Shown here: positions 52,592 to 62,104 of the stretch, one piece after another
Numbering within the stretch: the first letter of the stretch is position 1
How the letters are laid out: every line of letters starts with the position of its first letter
DNA from: Candidatus Tachikawaea gelatinosa
Lineage (GTDB): Bacteria; Pseudomonadota; Gammaproteobacteria; Enterobacterales; Enterobacteriaceae
Length of the DNA stretch: 64,000 bases
Assembly (NCBI RefSeq): GCF_000828815.1
Contig: NZ_AP014521.1
Coordinates: 466,001-530,000 of the forward strand
Reading direction: 5' to 3'
The notes under the pieces: generated by a model
The model's database searches: none
Told to the model about the DNA's origin: nothing
Seen by the model: only the letters and a program-made list of their open reading frames with translations
Translations under genes and position numbers: made by a program

Positions 52592-53050
52592 TTATATTTC
52601 TAGAAAAACTTTTCTCTTCTATTAATCTTGTTAAAATTTTTTAATAACTTCAAATAAAAAAACATTAATAAATTGTAAAATAAAATTTAAAATTATTAAT
52701 ATAGTATTATTAATTAAAAAATGACACATATTATTTTAATAAATGAAGATTTTTTCCTATAATTAAATTTTTTAAGTGTTTATAATTTTCATTTGATATA
52801 AATTATGAATGATTAACTATAAAAAAACATAGCGTGATATTAACTCTGTTATAAATAATCATCATAGCGTTATCAGAAAAATATTTTAAATATTAACAAT
52901 AACTTCAATTTTAAAGAAACTTTTCTGCTAATATTCTAGTTAATCATAGATTAATAAAGCATCTACGATGATAGAACACTAAGATATATTGTTAATATAT
53001 TATAGTTAATTATTCATGCAATGATATTTTTTCTATTAAATTAATAAATC
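52592..53050 (-). pseudogene. cmoB: Relic of tRNA uridine carboxymethyltransferase
   Basis: In-frame minus-strand translation from about 53042 reads NLIEKISLHE, then after two stops QYILVFYHRR, matching E. coli CmoB GIEQLP...FSMGVLYHRR. Further on YKHLKKFNY matches KNWLKKCGF, 198 bases after the YHRR codon against 186 in E. coli, and KRKVFLEI-stop matches KRAVLIARKP-stop at the right distance. Strand and place between argS and aspS are those of E. coli. The 5' third and cmoA are deleted. CmoB makes the cmo5U34 wobble base. Confidence 0.7.
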
Positions 53051-53281
53051 TATAAAATATAAATATCACGATTTTACAGATATTTTTTTTTAAAAAATTA
53101 AAATTTTATTAAGTAATTTTAAAAGTTCACTTATATAAATAAATGAAGTTATATAATTTTTTAAAAAAAATTTATATAAATCCATAAAAAATATTTTTTA
53201 TTATATTAAAAGACTAACTATTTTATATTAACATAACATAACTTTTATAAAGAATTTTAATTTTAATCAAGTGGAAAAAAC

Positions 53282-55018
53282 ATGCGTACAGAATATTGTG
53301 GAAAAATCAACTTATTTTACCTTCAAAAAGAAGTAACATTATATGGATGGGTGAACAATCATCGTAATTTAGGAAAAATGATATTTATAGATTTACGTGA
53401 TCGTGAAGGTATTTTACAAATAGTTTTTGATATGCATAATAAAAAAATTTTTAAATTAGCTTCTATTTTAAGAAAAGAATTTTGTGTAAAAGTTCAAGGA
53501 ATTGTACAAAAACGTGACAACAAAAACAAAAACTCTAAAATGTTTACTGGGGAAATAGAAGTATTAGCTACTTATTTAAAAGTAATTAATACATCTGAAA
53601 CACTCCCTTTAGATAATAATCATAATAATACTGAAGAAATGCGTTTAAAGTATCGCTATCTTGATTTACGTCGTCCAGAAATGATTGATCGTTTAAAGAA
53701 ACGTGCAAAAATTATTAGATATGTACGTGATTATATGGAAAAAAATAATTTTTTTGAAATTGAAACTCCATTTTTGACAAAAATGACACCAGAAGGTGCA
53801 AGAGATTATATAATTCCTAGTAGAATTCAAAAAAACAAGTTTTTTTCGTTACCTCAATCCCCACAAATTTTTAAACAATTACTTATGATATCTGGTTTGG
53901 ATCGTTATTATCAAATAGTTAAATGTTTTCGTGATGAAGATTTACGTTCAAATAGACAACCAGAATTTACTCAAATTGATTTCGAAATGTCTTTTGTAAA
54001 AACATCAGAAGTTAGAAAAATAGCAGAAGACATTGTTCGAAAATTATGGTCAAAAATTAAAAATTTTGATTTAGGTACTTTTCCTATTCTTACATATCGT
54101 GAATCTATGTTACGGTATGGATGTGATAATCCTGATTTACGTAATCCTATAGAGATTATAGATCTTAATTTAAATTTTTTAGAATTATTAAAATTAAAAA
54201 AAGATAACCAACGCTTAGCTGCAATTTGTGTTCCAAAAGGAAAAAAAATTAGCAGAAAAAAATTAGATAACTATGAAAAAATTATTTTAGAATCTAAAAG
54301 TAAAAATTTTGGATGGATAAGAAAAACATCAAATTTATGGAAATGGTTTAGTAAAGAAAAAAAAATAAAAGTTTTTTCTAATTATGATATTCTTGAAAAA
54401 ATTATTACTATATTAAATGCAAATGATGATGATTTAATTTTTTTATGCATAGATAATACAGAAATAGTTTCTGATGTATTAGGAACAATTAGAAAAAAAG
54501 CAGGTAATGAACTAAAAATTTCATGTGGTGAATGGAAGCCGTTATGGGTTATTAATTTTCCAATGTTTAACTTTGATGAAAATAACAAAATATATTCTGT
54601 TCATCATCCGTTTACAGCTCCTTATAATAAGGATATAAAAGAAATAAAAGAAAAACATAAATATATAATATCTGATTCATATGATATGATTATTAATGGC
54701 AATGAAGTAGGAGGAGGATCAAAAAGAATCCATTGTCAAAAAATACAAAAATTAGTTTTTGATATTTTAAATATTAAACAAGAAGAACAAAAAGAAAAAT
54801 TTGGTTTTTTTTTAGATGCTTTAAATTTTGGTACTCCACCTCATGCAGGTTTTGCTTTTGGATTAGACCGTTTAATTATGTTACTTACTGACACAGACAA
54901 CATACGTGATGTGATTGCATTTCCTAAAACCACGTCTACTTCTTGCTTAATGACGGGTGCTCCAAGTTTTATAGACAATGATTTTATAAAAGAATTATCT
55001 ATACAGTTATTAAAATAG
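53282..55018 (+). CDS. aspS: Aspartyl-tRNA synthetase
   Basis: Charges tRNA-Asp. It has 578 residues (E. coli 590). N-terminal OB fold (YGWVNNHRNLGKMIFIDLRDREG), class II motif 2 FRDEDLRSNRQPEFTQID, and motif 3 HAGFAFGLDRLIMLL are intact. The bacterial GAD insert is present but reduced. First of aspS-yebC-ruvC, as in E. coli (nudB missing). Confidence 0.97.
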   Translation: MRTEYCGKINLFYLQKEVTLYGWVNNHRNLGKMIFIDLRDREGILQIVFDMHNKKIFKLASILRKEFCVKVQGIVQKRDNKNKNSKMFTGEIEVLATYLKVINTSETLPLDNNHNNTEEMRLKYRYLDLRRPEMIDRLKKRAKIIRYVRDYMEKNNFFEIETPFLTKMTPEGARDYIIPSRIQKNKFFSLPQSPQIFKQLLMISGLDRYYQIVKCFRDEDLRSNRQPEFTQIDFEMSFVKTSEVRKIAEDIVRKLWSKIKNFDLGTFPILTYRESMLRYGCDNPDLRNPIEIIDLNLNFLELLKLKKDNQRLAAICVPKGKKISRKKLDNYEKIILESKSKNFGWIRKTSNLWKWFSKEKKIKVFSNYDILEKIITILNANDDDLIFLCIDNTEIVSDVLGTIRKKAGNELKISCGEWKPLWVINFPMFNFDENNKIYSVHHPFTAPYNKDIKEIKEKHKYIISDSYDMIINGNEVGGGSKRIHCQKIQKLVFDILNIKQEEQKEKFGFFLDALNFGTPPHAGFAFGLDRLIMLLTDTDNIRDVIAFPKTTSTSCLMTGAPSFIDNDFIKELSIQLLK

Positions 55019-55155
55019 CTATTTTATCATATAAAATAAATTTTTTAAATAAAATATAGTACTGAAAATCTATATTAGCTGTAATATTTTTATTGCAAAT
55101 TTAAAATAATACAAAAAACTTAAAATAAAATTTCAAAATATAAATGGACTCTAAT

Positions 55156-55878
55156 ATGTCAGGACACAGTAAATGGGCAAATACAAAACATAGAAAAGCA
55201 TCACAAGATGCAAAAAAAGGAAAAATTTTTACAAGAATAATACGTGAATTAGTAACAGCAGCAAAGATAGGAGGAACAGATCCTTCTTCCAATTCACGTT
55301 TACGCACAGCTATGGATAAAGCACTTTCTCAAAACATGACAAAAGAAACGATTGATAGAGCAGTTTTTCGTAATTTAAAAAATAATAACATATTGATGAA
55401 AAAATTTACATATGAAGGATATGGCCCAGGAGGCGTAGCGATTATGGTTGATTGTTTCAGTGATAATAATAAACGTATTGCTTCAGAAATAAGATACTCT
55501 TTTAATCGCGTTGGAGGAAATTTAGGAACATCTGGTTCTGTAAGTTATTTATTTCAAAAGAAAGGAACAATATCAATTCAGTCCATTTTAAGCGAAGATT
55601 ATATTTTAGATCTTGCTTTACAAATAAAATCAGAAAATATTTCTTTTCAAAAAAATAATTTAATTGATATTCATGTTTCTTGGGAAAATATTAATTTAGC
55701 AAAAAAAATTCTTAATAAAAACAACATTATTCCAAAAAAAATTGCTACTATCATGATACCATTCGTCAAAATAACAATAAATCGAGAAAATGAAGAAAAA
55801 TTAATACATTTAATACAGCTATTAAAAAATCTTTCAGATGTACAAGCGATTTATCATAATAGTCAAATAAATATTTAA
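55156..55878 (+). CDS. yebC: YebC/TACO1-family translation factor
   Basis: YebC family proteins relieve ribosome stalling at difficult sequences such as proline runs. With the ATG at 55156 (GGA seven bases ahead) it has 240 residues (E. coli 246) and begins MSGHSKWANTKHRKASQD; an earlier in-frame ATG at 55144 lacks support. GFNRVGGN-like YSFNRVGGNLGTSGSVSY is intact. Confidence 0.95.
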   Translation: MSGHSKWANTKHRKASQDAKKGKIFTRIIRELVTAAKIGGTDPSSNSRLRTAMDKALSQNMTKETIDRAVFRNLKNNNILMKKFTYEGYGPGGVAIMVDCFSDNNKRIASEIRYSFNRVGGNLGTSGSVSYLFQKKGTISIQSILSEDYILDLALQIKSENISFQKNNLIDIHVSWENINLAKKILNKNNIIPKKIATIMIPFVKITINRENEEKLIHLIQLLKNLSDVQAIYHNSQINI

Positions 55879-55924
55879 GAATAAAAATTTTAAAAATATT
55901 AAAAAATTTTTATAGAAGTTATTT

Positions 55925-56407
55925 ATGTTTACAATAATTGGAATTGATCCCGGTTTACAAATAACTGGGTATGGTATTATTAAATGCACTAAAAAAGGTA
56001 TCAGTTATATTAATAGTGGGTATATTCGTACTAGCAAAAAAGATCTTGCATTTCGTTTACAAGAAATTTATGTTATGTTAACTGAAGTGGTAAATCAGTT
56101 TTCTCCAAATTATTTTGCAATTGAAGAAGTTTTTTTATCAAAAAATGTTAAATCTGCATTAAAATTAGGTCAAGCAAGAGGTGTAGCAATCATTACTGCT
56201 GCAAATCAATCAATTCCTGTCTTTGAATATGCTGTTCGAAAAATCAAAAAAACCGTAACAGGAACTGGAAACGCTAATAAACATCAAATCCAAAACATGG
56301 TAAAAATATTATTAAATCTTTCTCAAAAAATTCAAGAAGATGCTGCAGATGCCTTAGCTATTGCTATTACTCATTATTATATTCATCAAAAAAATATTAT
56401 TTCTTAA
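55925..56407 (+). CDS. ruvC: Holliday junction resolvase RuvC
   Basis: Homodimeric endonuclease cutting Holliday junctions. It has 160 residues (E. coli 173, tail lost). The four acidic catalytic residues are present: IGIDPGLQITGYG, AIEEVFLSKN, and EDAADALAIA (two aspartates). Intact reading frame even though ruvA and ruvB immediately downstream are destroyed. Confidence 0.96.
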   Translation: MFTIIGIDPGLQITGYGIIKCTKKGISYINSGYIRTSKKDLAFRLQEIYVMLTEVVNQFSPNYFAIEEVFLSKNVKSALKLGQARGVAIITAANQSIPVFEYAVRKIKKTVTGTGNANKHQIQNMVKILLNLSQKIQEDAADALAIAITHYYIHQKNIIS

Positions 56408-56454
56408 TAAGGATTTATTTATATAAAATAAAAAATTTTTGTCTTTTATTAAAA

Positions 56455-57000
56455 GAAAGTAGTAAAAATAATTAATAGAATTATAGAAAAGTTATTAACA
56501 ATAAATAACTAATTGTTTTATAAATAGTATAGGTTATTTTATATATGTTATATCTGTATATTTATTTTAAATCAGTAAAAAATTATTATTTTTACTCATT
56601 TACTAATAAAAAAAAATATATAAGTGTTTTTTGGATTTAGTTATGAAAATAAATATTATCTTTTTTGTAAATTAATAAGATTAATAGAATAGAAACAGAA
56701 TTAGTAATTTTTATTTTTTTAAAATGTCTATTAAACAATTTTTGATGCTATAAAAACAATAAACAAGTAAATTTTTTAGCATCACTTAGTAGTATAGACA
56801 AAAAATTGTAAAATAATTATTTTTTTAAAATAAAAAAATTCAAAAAAATTATAGAAAACGAAAAAAATAAAACTTTTTTAAAAAGTAAAAAAATCTTGTA
56901 TATTAAAGAATATCTATGACTACATTAATTTATTTAGAATATAAACATAAAGGAAGCAGTTAGTATGATAAAACATTAACTATTTGAATAGTTTAAAAAA
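56455..57000 (+). pseudogene. ruvA: Relic of Holliday junction protein RuvA
   Basis: Broken in several frames but in the E. coli position between ruvC and ruvB and about the right length. Traces in order: RIIEK (for GIIIEK), FTNKKKYISVFWI, ENKYYLFCKLIRLIE (for NKQERTLFKELIKTNG), MSIKQF (for MSAQQF), VNFLASLSSIDKKIVK (for VGALVKLPGIGKKTAE), and TTLIYLEYKHKGSS (for AALVALGYKPQEAS). Many stops; cannot encode protein. Confidence 0.75.
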
Positions 57001-57004
57001 AAAT

Positions 57005-58018
57005 GATCAACTATTACTTTATGAAATATTGAAATTCTTTATTTAGAGAGAAGATACTAAATCAGTAAAAATAATTTGATCATATTTTTTAATCAAAAGT
57101 TATTTAAAGAATACATCAAATAAAAAATATAACTAAATAAATAAAAATATTTATAAAAGTTATATTTTTTTAAAAAGCTCTATAGATTATTTATTAATTT
57201 TTAGATAACCAGGTTTAAGTAAAATAATATTATTATAAATGAACTTGGAGGTATTTTTTAAACCAGAATCCGGTCCAAATTCAGAGAAATCAGGAAATTT
57301 AGCAGTGATATTAATCAACTTAGATAATAAAAATATACTTTTTGATGAAAATTGATAAATTACCTCTTCTAAAAGAAGGAATACTTCAACTATGGAAGAT
57401 TTTAAAATAGATATCATGCCCATAGAAAAATCGAATTCTCGATTTATTAAAATAGAATTAAAACTATCTACATTAATTAGTACTACAACTAAAATCATTG
57501 AATTGGCTGAACCTTTAAATGATAGATTTGGTATATTTCAAAAATTAGGGTTTTATTCTGCAATAAATTTAAAAAAAATTCTTTTGAAGAATACATCTAT
57601 TTTAGATATTGAAACTGATAAAAAAAGTGTATTAAATTTTGCTTGTATAACAAAAATAAATTGAAGAATAATAGTAAAACTATTATTACGCCGTATACAT
57701 TATTTTTAAAATTCTTACAACATATAAATCCATTAATGAAACTATTAGCTTGAAAAATCTCAAATACTGATCAACAAGGGCTATATTATATGGATATAAG
57801 GTTTTTATTGACAACAATTATTAATAAATTTTTAGAAGGATCGTTAGTAAGTTTATATTATTTATCAATAACACTTGAAAAAGAAATAAAATTGTTGAAT
57901 ATGTTTTTAAAAAATACCTCTTTGAAAAAAGAGCTTTCATAAAGAACTTCTAGAAGAATGATAAATGCTTGTTTTTTTACTTCAATAAAAAAAATAAATA
58001 TTCCATGGATAGTGTAAA
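57005..58018 (+). pseudogene. ruvB: Relic of Holliday junction helicase RuvB
   Basis: Full-length corpse of the branch-migration ATPase. Readable in order: DYLLIF and PGLSKIILL (Walker A GPPGLGKTTLA damaged), PESGPNSEKSGNLAVILINL (for TSGPVLEKAGDLAAMLTNL), NILFDEN (Walker B), then an open stretch 57392-57663 with MEDFKIDIM and LNDRFGIFQKLGFYS, then IIVKLLLRRIH (for IANRLLRRVRD) and DQQGLYYMDIRFLLTTIINKF (for [20 protein letters not shown]). Multiple stops and frame changes. Confidence 0.93.
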
Positions 58019-58149
58019 ATTAATAAAAAATTTTAAAATCAATAGATTAACCGTTTTTAATAAAAATCAAATAAAAAAATTAATATAGTGCAAATAATAA
58101 CTTATTCATTTTTTTAATTTTTCATTACTTTATCAAAAATTATCGCAAT

Positions 58150-59016
58150 ATGTTAAAAATAATTTTTTCTTTAACAATTTTTTTATTATTTTTTAATATA
58201 AAAAATAGCAAAAATTTTAATGAGTTATTATCAATAATACATCAAAAAATTTATAATATTAAAAGACATAATTACTTTTTACAAAAAAAACATCTTTATA
58301 AAAGATATAATGATCAATTTATATTATCTAAAAAAAATAATTTTAAATCAATAAAAAAAGATATCAAAAAAATAAATTATAAAGTACAAAAAAAAACATT
58401 AAGTACTATAAATAATAGTGCTCAATATATTTCATTAAATGATAAAAATTTTTTTAATATTATTAAATTTATGCAATGGAAGCTAAATTATAAAACATTT
58501 TTCATAGAAAATAAATTATTCGGGTTACGTTTACATTATTTAAATAAAAATTCTTATCTATTTTATTCAAATAATGGAATATTATTTAATAATACTGAAA
58601 TACAATTTAAAAAAGGATTTATTAATTTACCTATCATAAAAAATTATAAAATTTCTTCTCAGTTTAATCCAAAACGTATTAATCCTATTACAAAAAAAAT
58701 ATTACCTCATAAAGGAGTAGATTTTGCAACACCTATTAACACTCCAATATTTTCTGTAAGTGATGGCAAAGTGATTAAGATTAAAAAAAGTAAAACAGCA
58801 GGGAAATATGTAACTTTGCTACATAATCGAAAATTTATAACACGATATATGCATTTAAAAAAAATATTAGTCAAAATTGGGCAAAAAATAAAGCAAGGTG
58901 ATTGTATAGGTTTATCAGGAAATACGGGACGTTCAACTGGACCACATTTACACTATGAATTATGGTTAAATAAAAAAGCAGTTGATCCATTAAAGCCAAA
59001 TATTCATAAACAATAA
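58150..59016 (+). CDS. mepM: M23 peptidoglycan endopeptidase, MepM-like
   Basis: Zinc endopeptidase cutting peptidoglycan crosslinks to let the wall expand. It has 288 residues; E. coli MepM has 440. An N-terminal hydrophobic anchor (residues about 4-17) is followed by lysine-rich sequence in place of the LysM region; FMQWKLNYKTFF matches the middle domain. The catalytic domain is complete: LPHKGVDFATP, TRYMHLKKI, GNTGRSTGPHLHYELW. The E. coli tail beyond it is missing. Formerly yebA; znuABC, which separate it from ruvB in E. coli, are gone. Confidence 0.93.
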   Translation: MLKIIFSLTIFLLFFNIKNSKNFNELLSIIHQKIYNIKRHNYFLQKKHLYKRYNDQFILSKKNNFKSIKKDIKKINYKVQKKTLSTINNSAQYISLNDKNFFNIIKFMQWKLNYKTFFIENKLFGLRLHYLNKNSYLFYSNNGILFNNTEIQFKKGFINLPIIKNYKISSQFNPKRINPITKKILPHKGVDFATPINTPIFSVSDGKVIKIKKSKTAGKYVTLLHNRKFITRYMHLKKILVKIGQKIKQGDCIGLSGNTGRSTGPHLHYELWLNKKAVDPLKPNIHKQ

Positions 59017-59131
59017 TATATTTTTTAATTTTTTACAAAATTAAATAGGATTTCAAATAATATTGATTTAAGATAACTAATTTCTCATTAAATTAATTTT
59101 AAACAAAAATTATTTTAATCTAGTTAAATTA

Positions 59132-59716
59132 ATGAAACAATTTACATTAAATTTTAATATTAATACATTCATAATACAATACGGATATCTTGCGCTTTTT
59201 ATAGGTAGTCTTATAGAAGGAGAAACTATTATACTAATTGGCGGGATAGCCGTTAATCAAGGTTTACTGAATTTTTATGGATCAGTTATTGTAGTGATAA
59301 TTGGTGGTTTCATAGGTGATCAGTTTTTATTTTGGATAGGACGAATATATGGAGATAAAATTTTTAAAAAATTTAACCAATATAATTATTATATTATTAA
59401 ACTTCACAATTTAATTCATAAATATCCTAATTTAATTGTTATTGGTGTACGTTTTATGTATGGTTTGCGTATCATCGGTCCTATTATTATAGGAAATAGT
59501 TATTTAAGATCAATTAAATTTATGATATTAAATGTAATAGGTACTAGTATTTGGGCTACTTTTTGTATCACTATAGGTTATTTTTCAGGTGCCATTATTG
59601 TTCCTTGGATTTATAAATTTAATCATAGTTTAAAGATTGTATTTTTAATTAGCATATTTACAATACTTTTTATATTTCTTCTCAATTTTTTTATTCGTGC
59701 TTATAAAAAAAAGTAG
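59132..59716 (+). CDS. yohD: DedA-family membrane protein YohD
   Basis: DedA proteins are membrane transporters thought to flip lipid carriers and support envelope integrity. It has 194 residues (E. coli YohD 192). Matches: QYGYLALFIGSLIEGETIILIGG, GGFIGDQFLFWIGR, the family motif RFMYGLRIIGPIIIG, and WATFCITIGYFSG. Four to five membrane segments. Convergent with lysA. Confidence 0.88.
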   Translation: MKQFTLNFNINTFIIQYGYLALFIGSLIEGETIILIGGIAVNQGLLNFYGSVIVVIIGGFIGDQFLFWIGRIYGDKIFKKFNQYNYYIIKLHNLIHKYPNLIVIGVRFMYGLRIIGPIIIGNSYLRSIKFMILNVIGTSIWATFCITIGYFSGAIIVPWIYKFNHSLKIVFLISIFTILFIFLLNFFIRAYKKK

Positions 59717-59802
59717 TTTTAATAAAAATTGAGAAATTTTTATTAAAAAATTAGTATATAATTAATTTTAACAAATATAATTGATATTAATTATATTTGT
59801 TA
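59717..59802. terminator. Two hairpins between convergent yohD and lysA
   Basis: Stem one: 14 bp, 59717-59730 with 59735-59748, loop GAGA, starting at the yohD stop. Stem two: 14 bp, 59769-59782 with 59789-59802, ending at the lysA stop. Each hugs one gene's stop, which fits a terminator or 3'-end protector for each transcript. Both are AT-only. Confidence 0.6.
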
Positions 59803-61059
59803 TTAAAAAATAATTTTTCTATTATTTAGTTCTAAATTTAAAAGCTCTTGTATTGTTTGAGATCGACGAATTTCATAAAATTGATTTTCTTTAAAAAAAA
59901 TTTCTGGTACTAAAGGTCGACTATTATAATTAGATGACATAGAAGCACCATACGCCCCTGTGTTATGAAAAATTAAATAATCTCCAACTACTATTTTAGG
60001 CATCATGCGATCTTTTATTGTTCCATCTTCAGTTTGAGTAAAAATATCACCTGATTCACATAATGGTCCTCCAATTACAGTGTTATAAGTTTGAGATGAT
60101 TTTTTTTCAGTGATATGATCTCCGTTTTCTTTAATAATAGAAATATTATGATAACTTCCATACAATAATGGACGCATTAATTCTGTAAAACCTGCGTTAA
60201 CTAAAACAAAATATCGTTTATAAATTTTTTTTACAGCAAATACTTGAGTTACTAGCAATCCTGACTCTGCAATCAAGAATCGACCTGGTTCAATTTCTAA
60301 ATGAACTTTATGCCCAAGGTGGGATGATATTTTTTTTCTTGATAAATTCCATAAATCAAAGTAATGTTTTGTATCAATAGCTTTATCAGTTTTTTTATAA
60401 GGAACAGTTAAACCACCACCAGCAGAAATAATTTTTATATCATGATTTAAACTTAGTACACATTCTTCCATTTTTTTACATACTTTTTTTAGATGATAAT
60501 AATTAACTCCAGAACCAATATGCATATGTATGCCTATTAATCTTAATTGATATTTTTTAATTGCGGATAATGCTATTGGAACATCTGTATACCAGATTCC
60601 ATGTTTACTATTTATACCTCCAGTATTAGTTTTTTTATTATGTCCGTGACCAAAACCAGGATTAATTCTAATCCATATTAAATGTCCAGGTGAAATTCTA
60701 CCAAGTTGGTGTAACATATCGATAGAACCTGCATTAACAGGTATTTTTAATTCGTTAATGCGATTTAAAGTAGGAATATCAAATAAATCTGCTGTAAAAA
60801 CAATATCATGATTTTTTGTTTGATACCCAGCTATTAGTGCACGTTCAATTTCTCCTAAAGATACAGCATCAATCTTCACATTTAAATTTTTCATGAATTT
60901 TAAAATATTAATGTTTGAGCAAGATTTTTGCGCAAATCTTATAGTATCAAATAATTTTAGTTGATGAATTTTTTTGTAAATTATATTCGCATCATATACC
61001 CAAAATGGTTGTTTGTAGTATTTTGCTATTTTTAATAATTTTTTTATATTAGTAAACAT
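59803..61059 (-). CDS. lysA: Diaminopimelate decarboxylase
   Basis: Last step of lysine synthesis, decarboxylating meso-diaminopimelate with PLP. It has 418 residues (E. coli 420). PLP lysine in RFAQKSCSN; HMHIGSGVN, GGGLTVPY, EPGRFLIAESG and the dimer-interface cysteine in GPLCESGDIF are intact. The E. coli regulator lysR beside it is absent. An essential amino acid gene for the host. Confidence 0.97.
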   Translation of the reverse strand: MFTNIKKLLKIAKYYKQPFWVYDANIIYKKIHQLKLFDTIRFAQKSCSNINILKFMKNLNVKIDAVSLGEIERALIAGYQTKNHDIVFTADLFDIPTLNRINELKIPVNAGSIDMLHQLGRISPGHLIWIRINPGFGHGHNKKTNTGGINSKHGIWYTDVPIALSAIKKYQLRLIGIHMHIGSGVNYYHLKKVCKKMEECVLSLNHDIKIISAGGGLTVPYKKTDKAIDTKHYFDLWNLSRKKISSHLGHKVHLEIEPGRFLIAESGLLVTQVFAVKKIYKRYFVLVNAGFTELMRPLLYGSYHNISIIKENGDHITEKKSSQTYNTVIGGPLCESGDIFTQTEDGTIKDRMMPKIVVGDYLIFHNTGAYGASMSSNYNSRPLVPEIFFKENQFYEIRRSQTIQELLNLELNNRKIIF

Positions 61060-61305
61060 TTTAATAAAATAATATACAGTGATTGTATTAAAGAAATATT
61101 GTTATTATACTTTTTATATATAAAATTGAACTTTTTTTTATATTTATAATATATTATTTAATTATTAATTAAATAACATAAATATGTTAACCTTATATAC
61201 TGTTTATAAAACTTTTAACATAAATTTTTCAATATATAAAAACTACATAAAAAATATTTCTTTAAAAATTATATTGTAAATATACAATGATTAACTAAAA
61301 AAATT

Positions 61306-61740
61306 ATGCAAGAAATAACATTATTTATTAAAAATCATTTAATATTATTCTTAATATGGTTTTTTATGTTTTTTTTAATTATTATTATGTGTATCAAAAA
61401 TTTTTTTGCTATTGGAAAAATTATAGATAAAAATACAGCAATTGAATTAATAAATAGAAAAAATGCAGTTATATTTGATATACGTTCTATAAAAGATTAT
61501 CAAAATGGTCATATAGTAAATGCTATACATATAAATTTGTTAAATTTTGAAGAAATTAAAAAAAATATATTAAAAAAATATAAAAATCATTCTATTATTA
61601 TAGTTTCTATGACTGGTTATAATATAAATACATTTGCAAAAAAATTAAAAATGTTAGAATTTAAAAATATTTTTGTATTAAAAGATGGTATAAATGGTTG
61701 GAAAAAAAATAAATTACCGTTAATAAAAAATAAATACTAA
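61306..61740 (+). CDS. yibN: Membrane-anchored rhodanese-like protein YibN
   Basis: Rhodanese-fold protein with an N-terminal membrane anchor (residues about 10-32). It has 144 residues (E. coli 143). The domain shows VIFDIRSIKDYQNGHIVNAIHI and VLKDGINGW. The loop that carries catalytic cysteine in true rhodaneses reads IIVSMTGYN, with no cysteine; as I recall E. coli YibN also lacks it. First of yibN-grxC-gpsA-cysE. Confidence 0.9.
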   Translation: MQEITLFIKNHLILFLIWFFMFFLIIIMCIKNFFAIGKIIDKNTAIELINRKNAVIFDIRSIKDYQNGHIVNAIHINLLNFEEIKKNILKKYKNHSIIIVSMTGYNINTFAKKLKMLEFKNIFVLKDGINGWKKNKLPLIKNKY

Positions 61741-61760
61741 AAAGTTAGGATGTTCTCCAT

Positions 61761-62036
61761 ATGATTAAAAAAATTGAGATTTATACAAGTGAAATGTGTT
61801 CTTTTTGTCATCAAGCAAAACTTTTATTGAAAAAAAAAAAAGTATTATTTAAAGAAATTAAAATTGATAACGATATTGAAAAACGTAAAGAAATGATTAA
61901 TAGAAGCAATCGTAAAACAGTTCCACAAATTTTTATTGATAATCAACATATCGGGGGATGTGACGATTTATATAATTTAGAAAAAAACAGAAAACTTGAT
62001 TTTATTTTAAAAAAAAATAAAAATTTTTCAATTTAA
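61761..62036 (+). CDS. grxC: Glutaredoxin 3
   Basis: Dithiol glutaredoxin reducing disulfides with glutathione. It has 91 residues (E. coli 83). Active site CSFC in SEMCSFCHQAK (E. coli CPYC), cis-proline TVPQIFID and HIGGCDDL are present. secB, next in E. coli, is missing; only 68 bases separate it from gpsA. Confidence 0.94.
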   Translation: MIKKIEIYTSEMCSFCHQAKLLLKKKKVLFKEIKIDNDIEKRKEMINRSNRKTVPQIFIDNQHIGGCDDLYNLEKNRKLDFILKKNKNFSI

Positions 62037-62104
62037 ATTAAATTAATTGTTTATATAGCAATATTTGTTATAAATTATTAACAATAATAATAATTTTCTA
62101 AAAT

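Noticed and set aside
57187-57498. 103-codon open frame on the minus strand
   Set aside because: It overlaps the clear plus-strand ruvB relic and shows no recognisable domain; it is a shadow frame.
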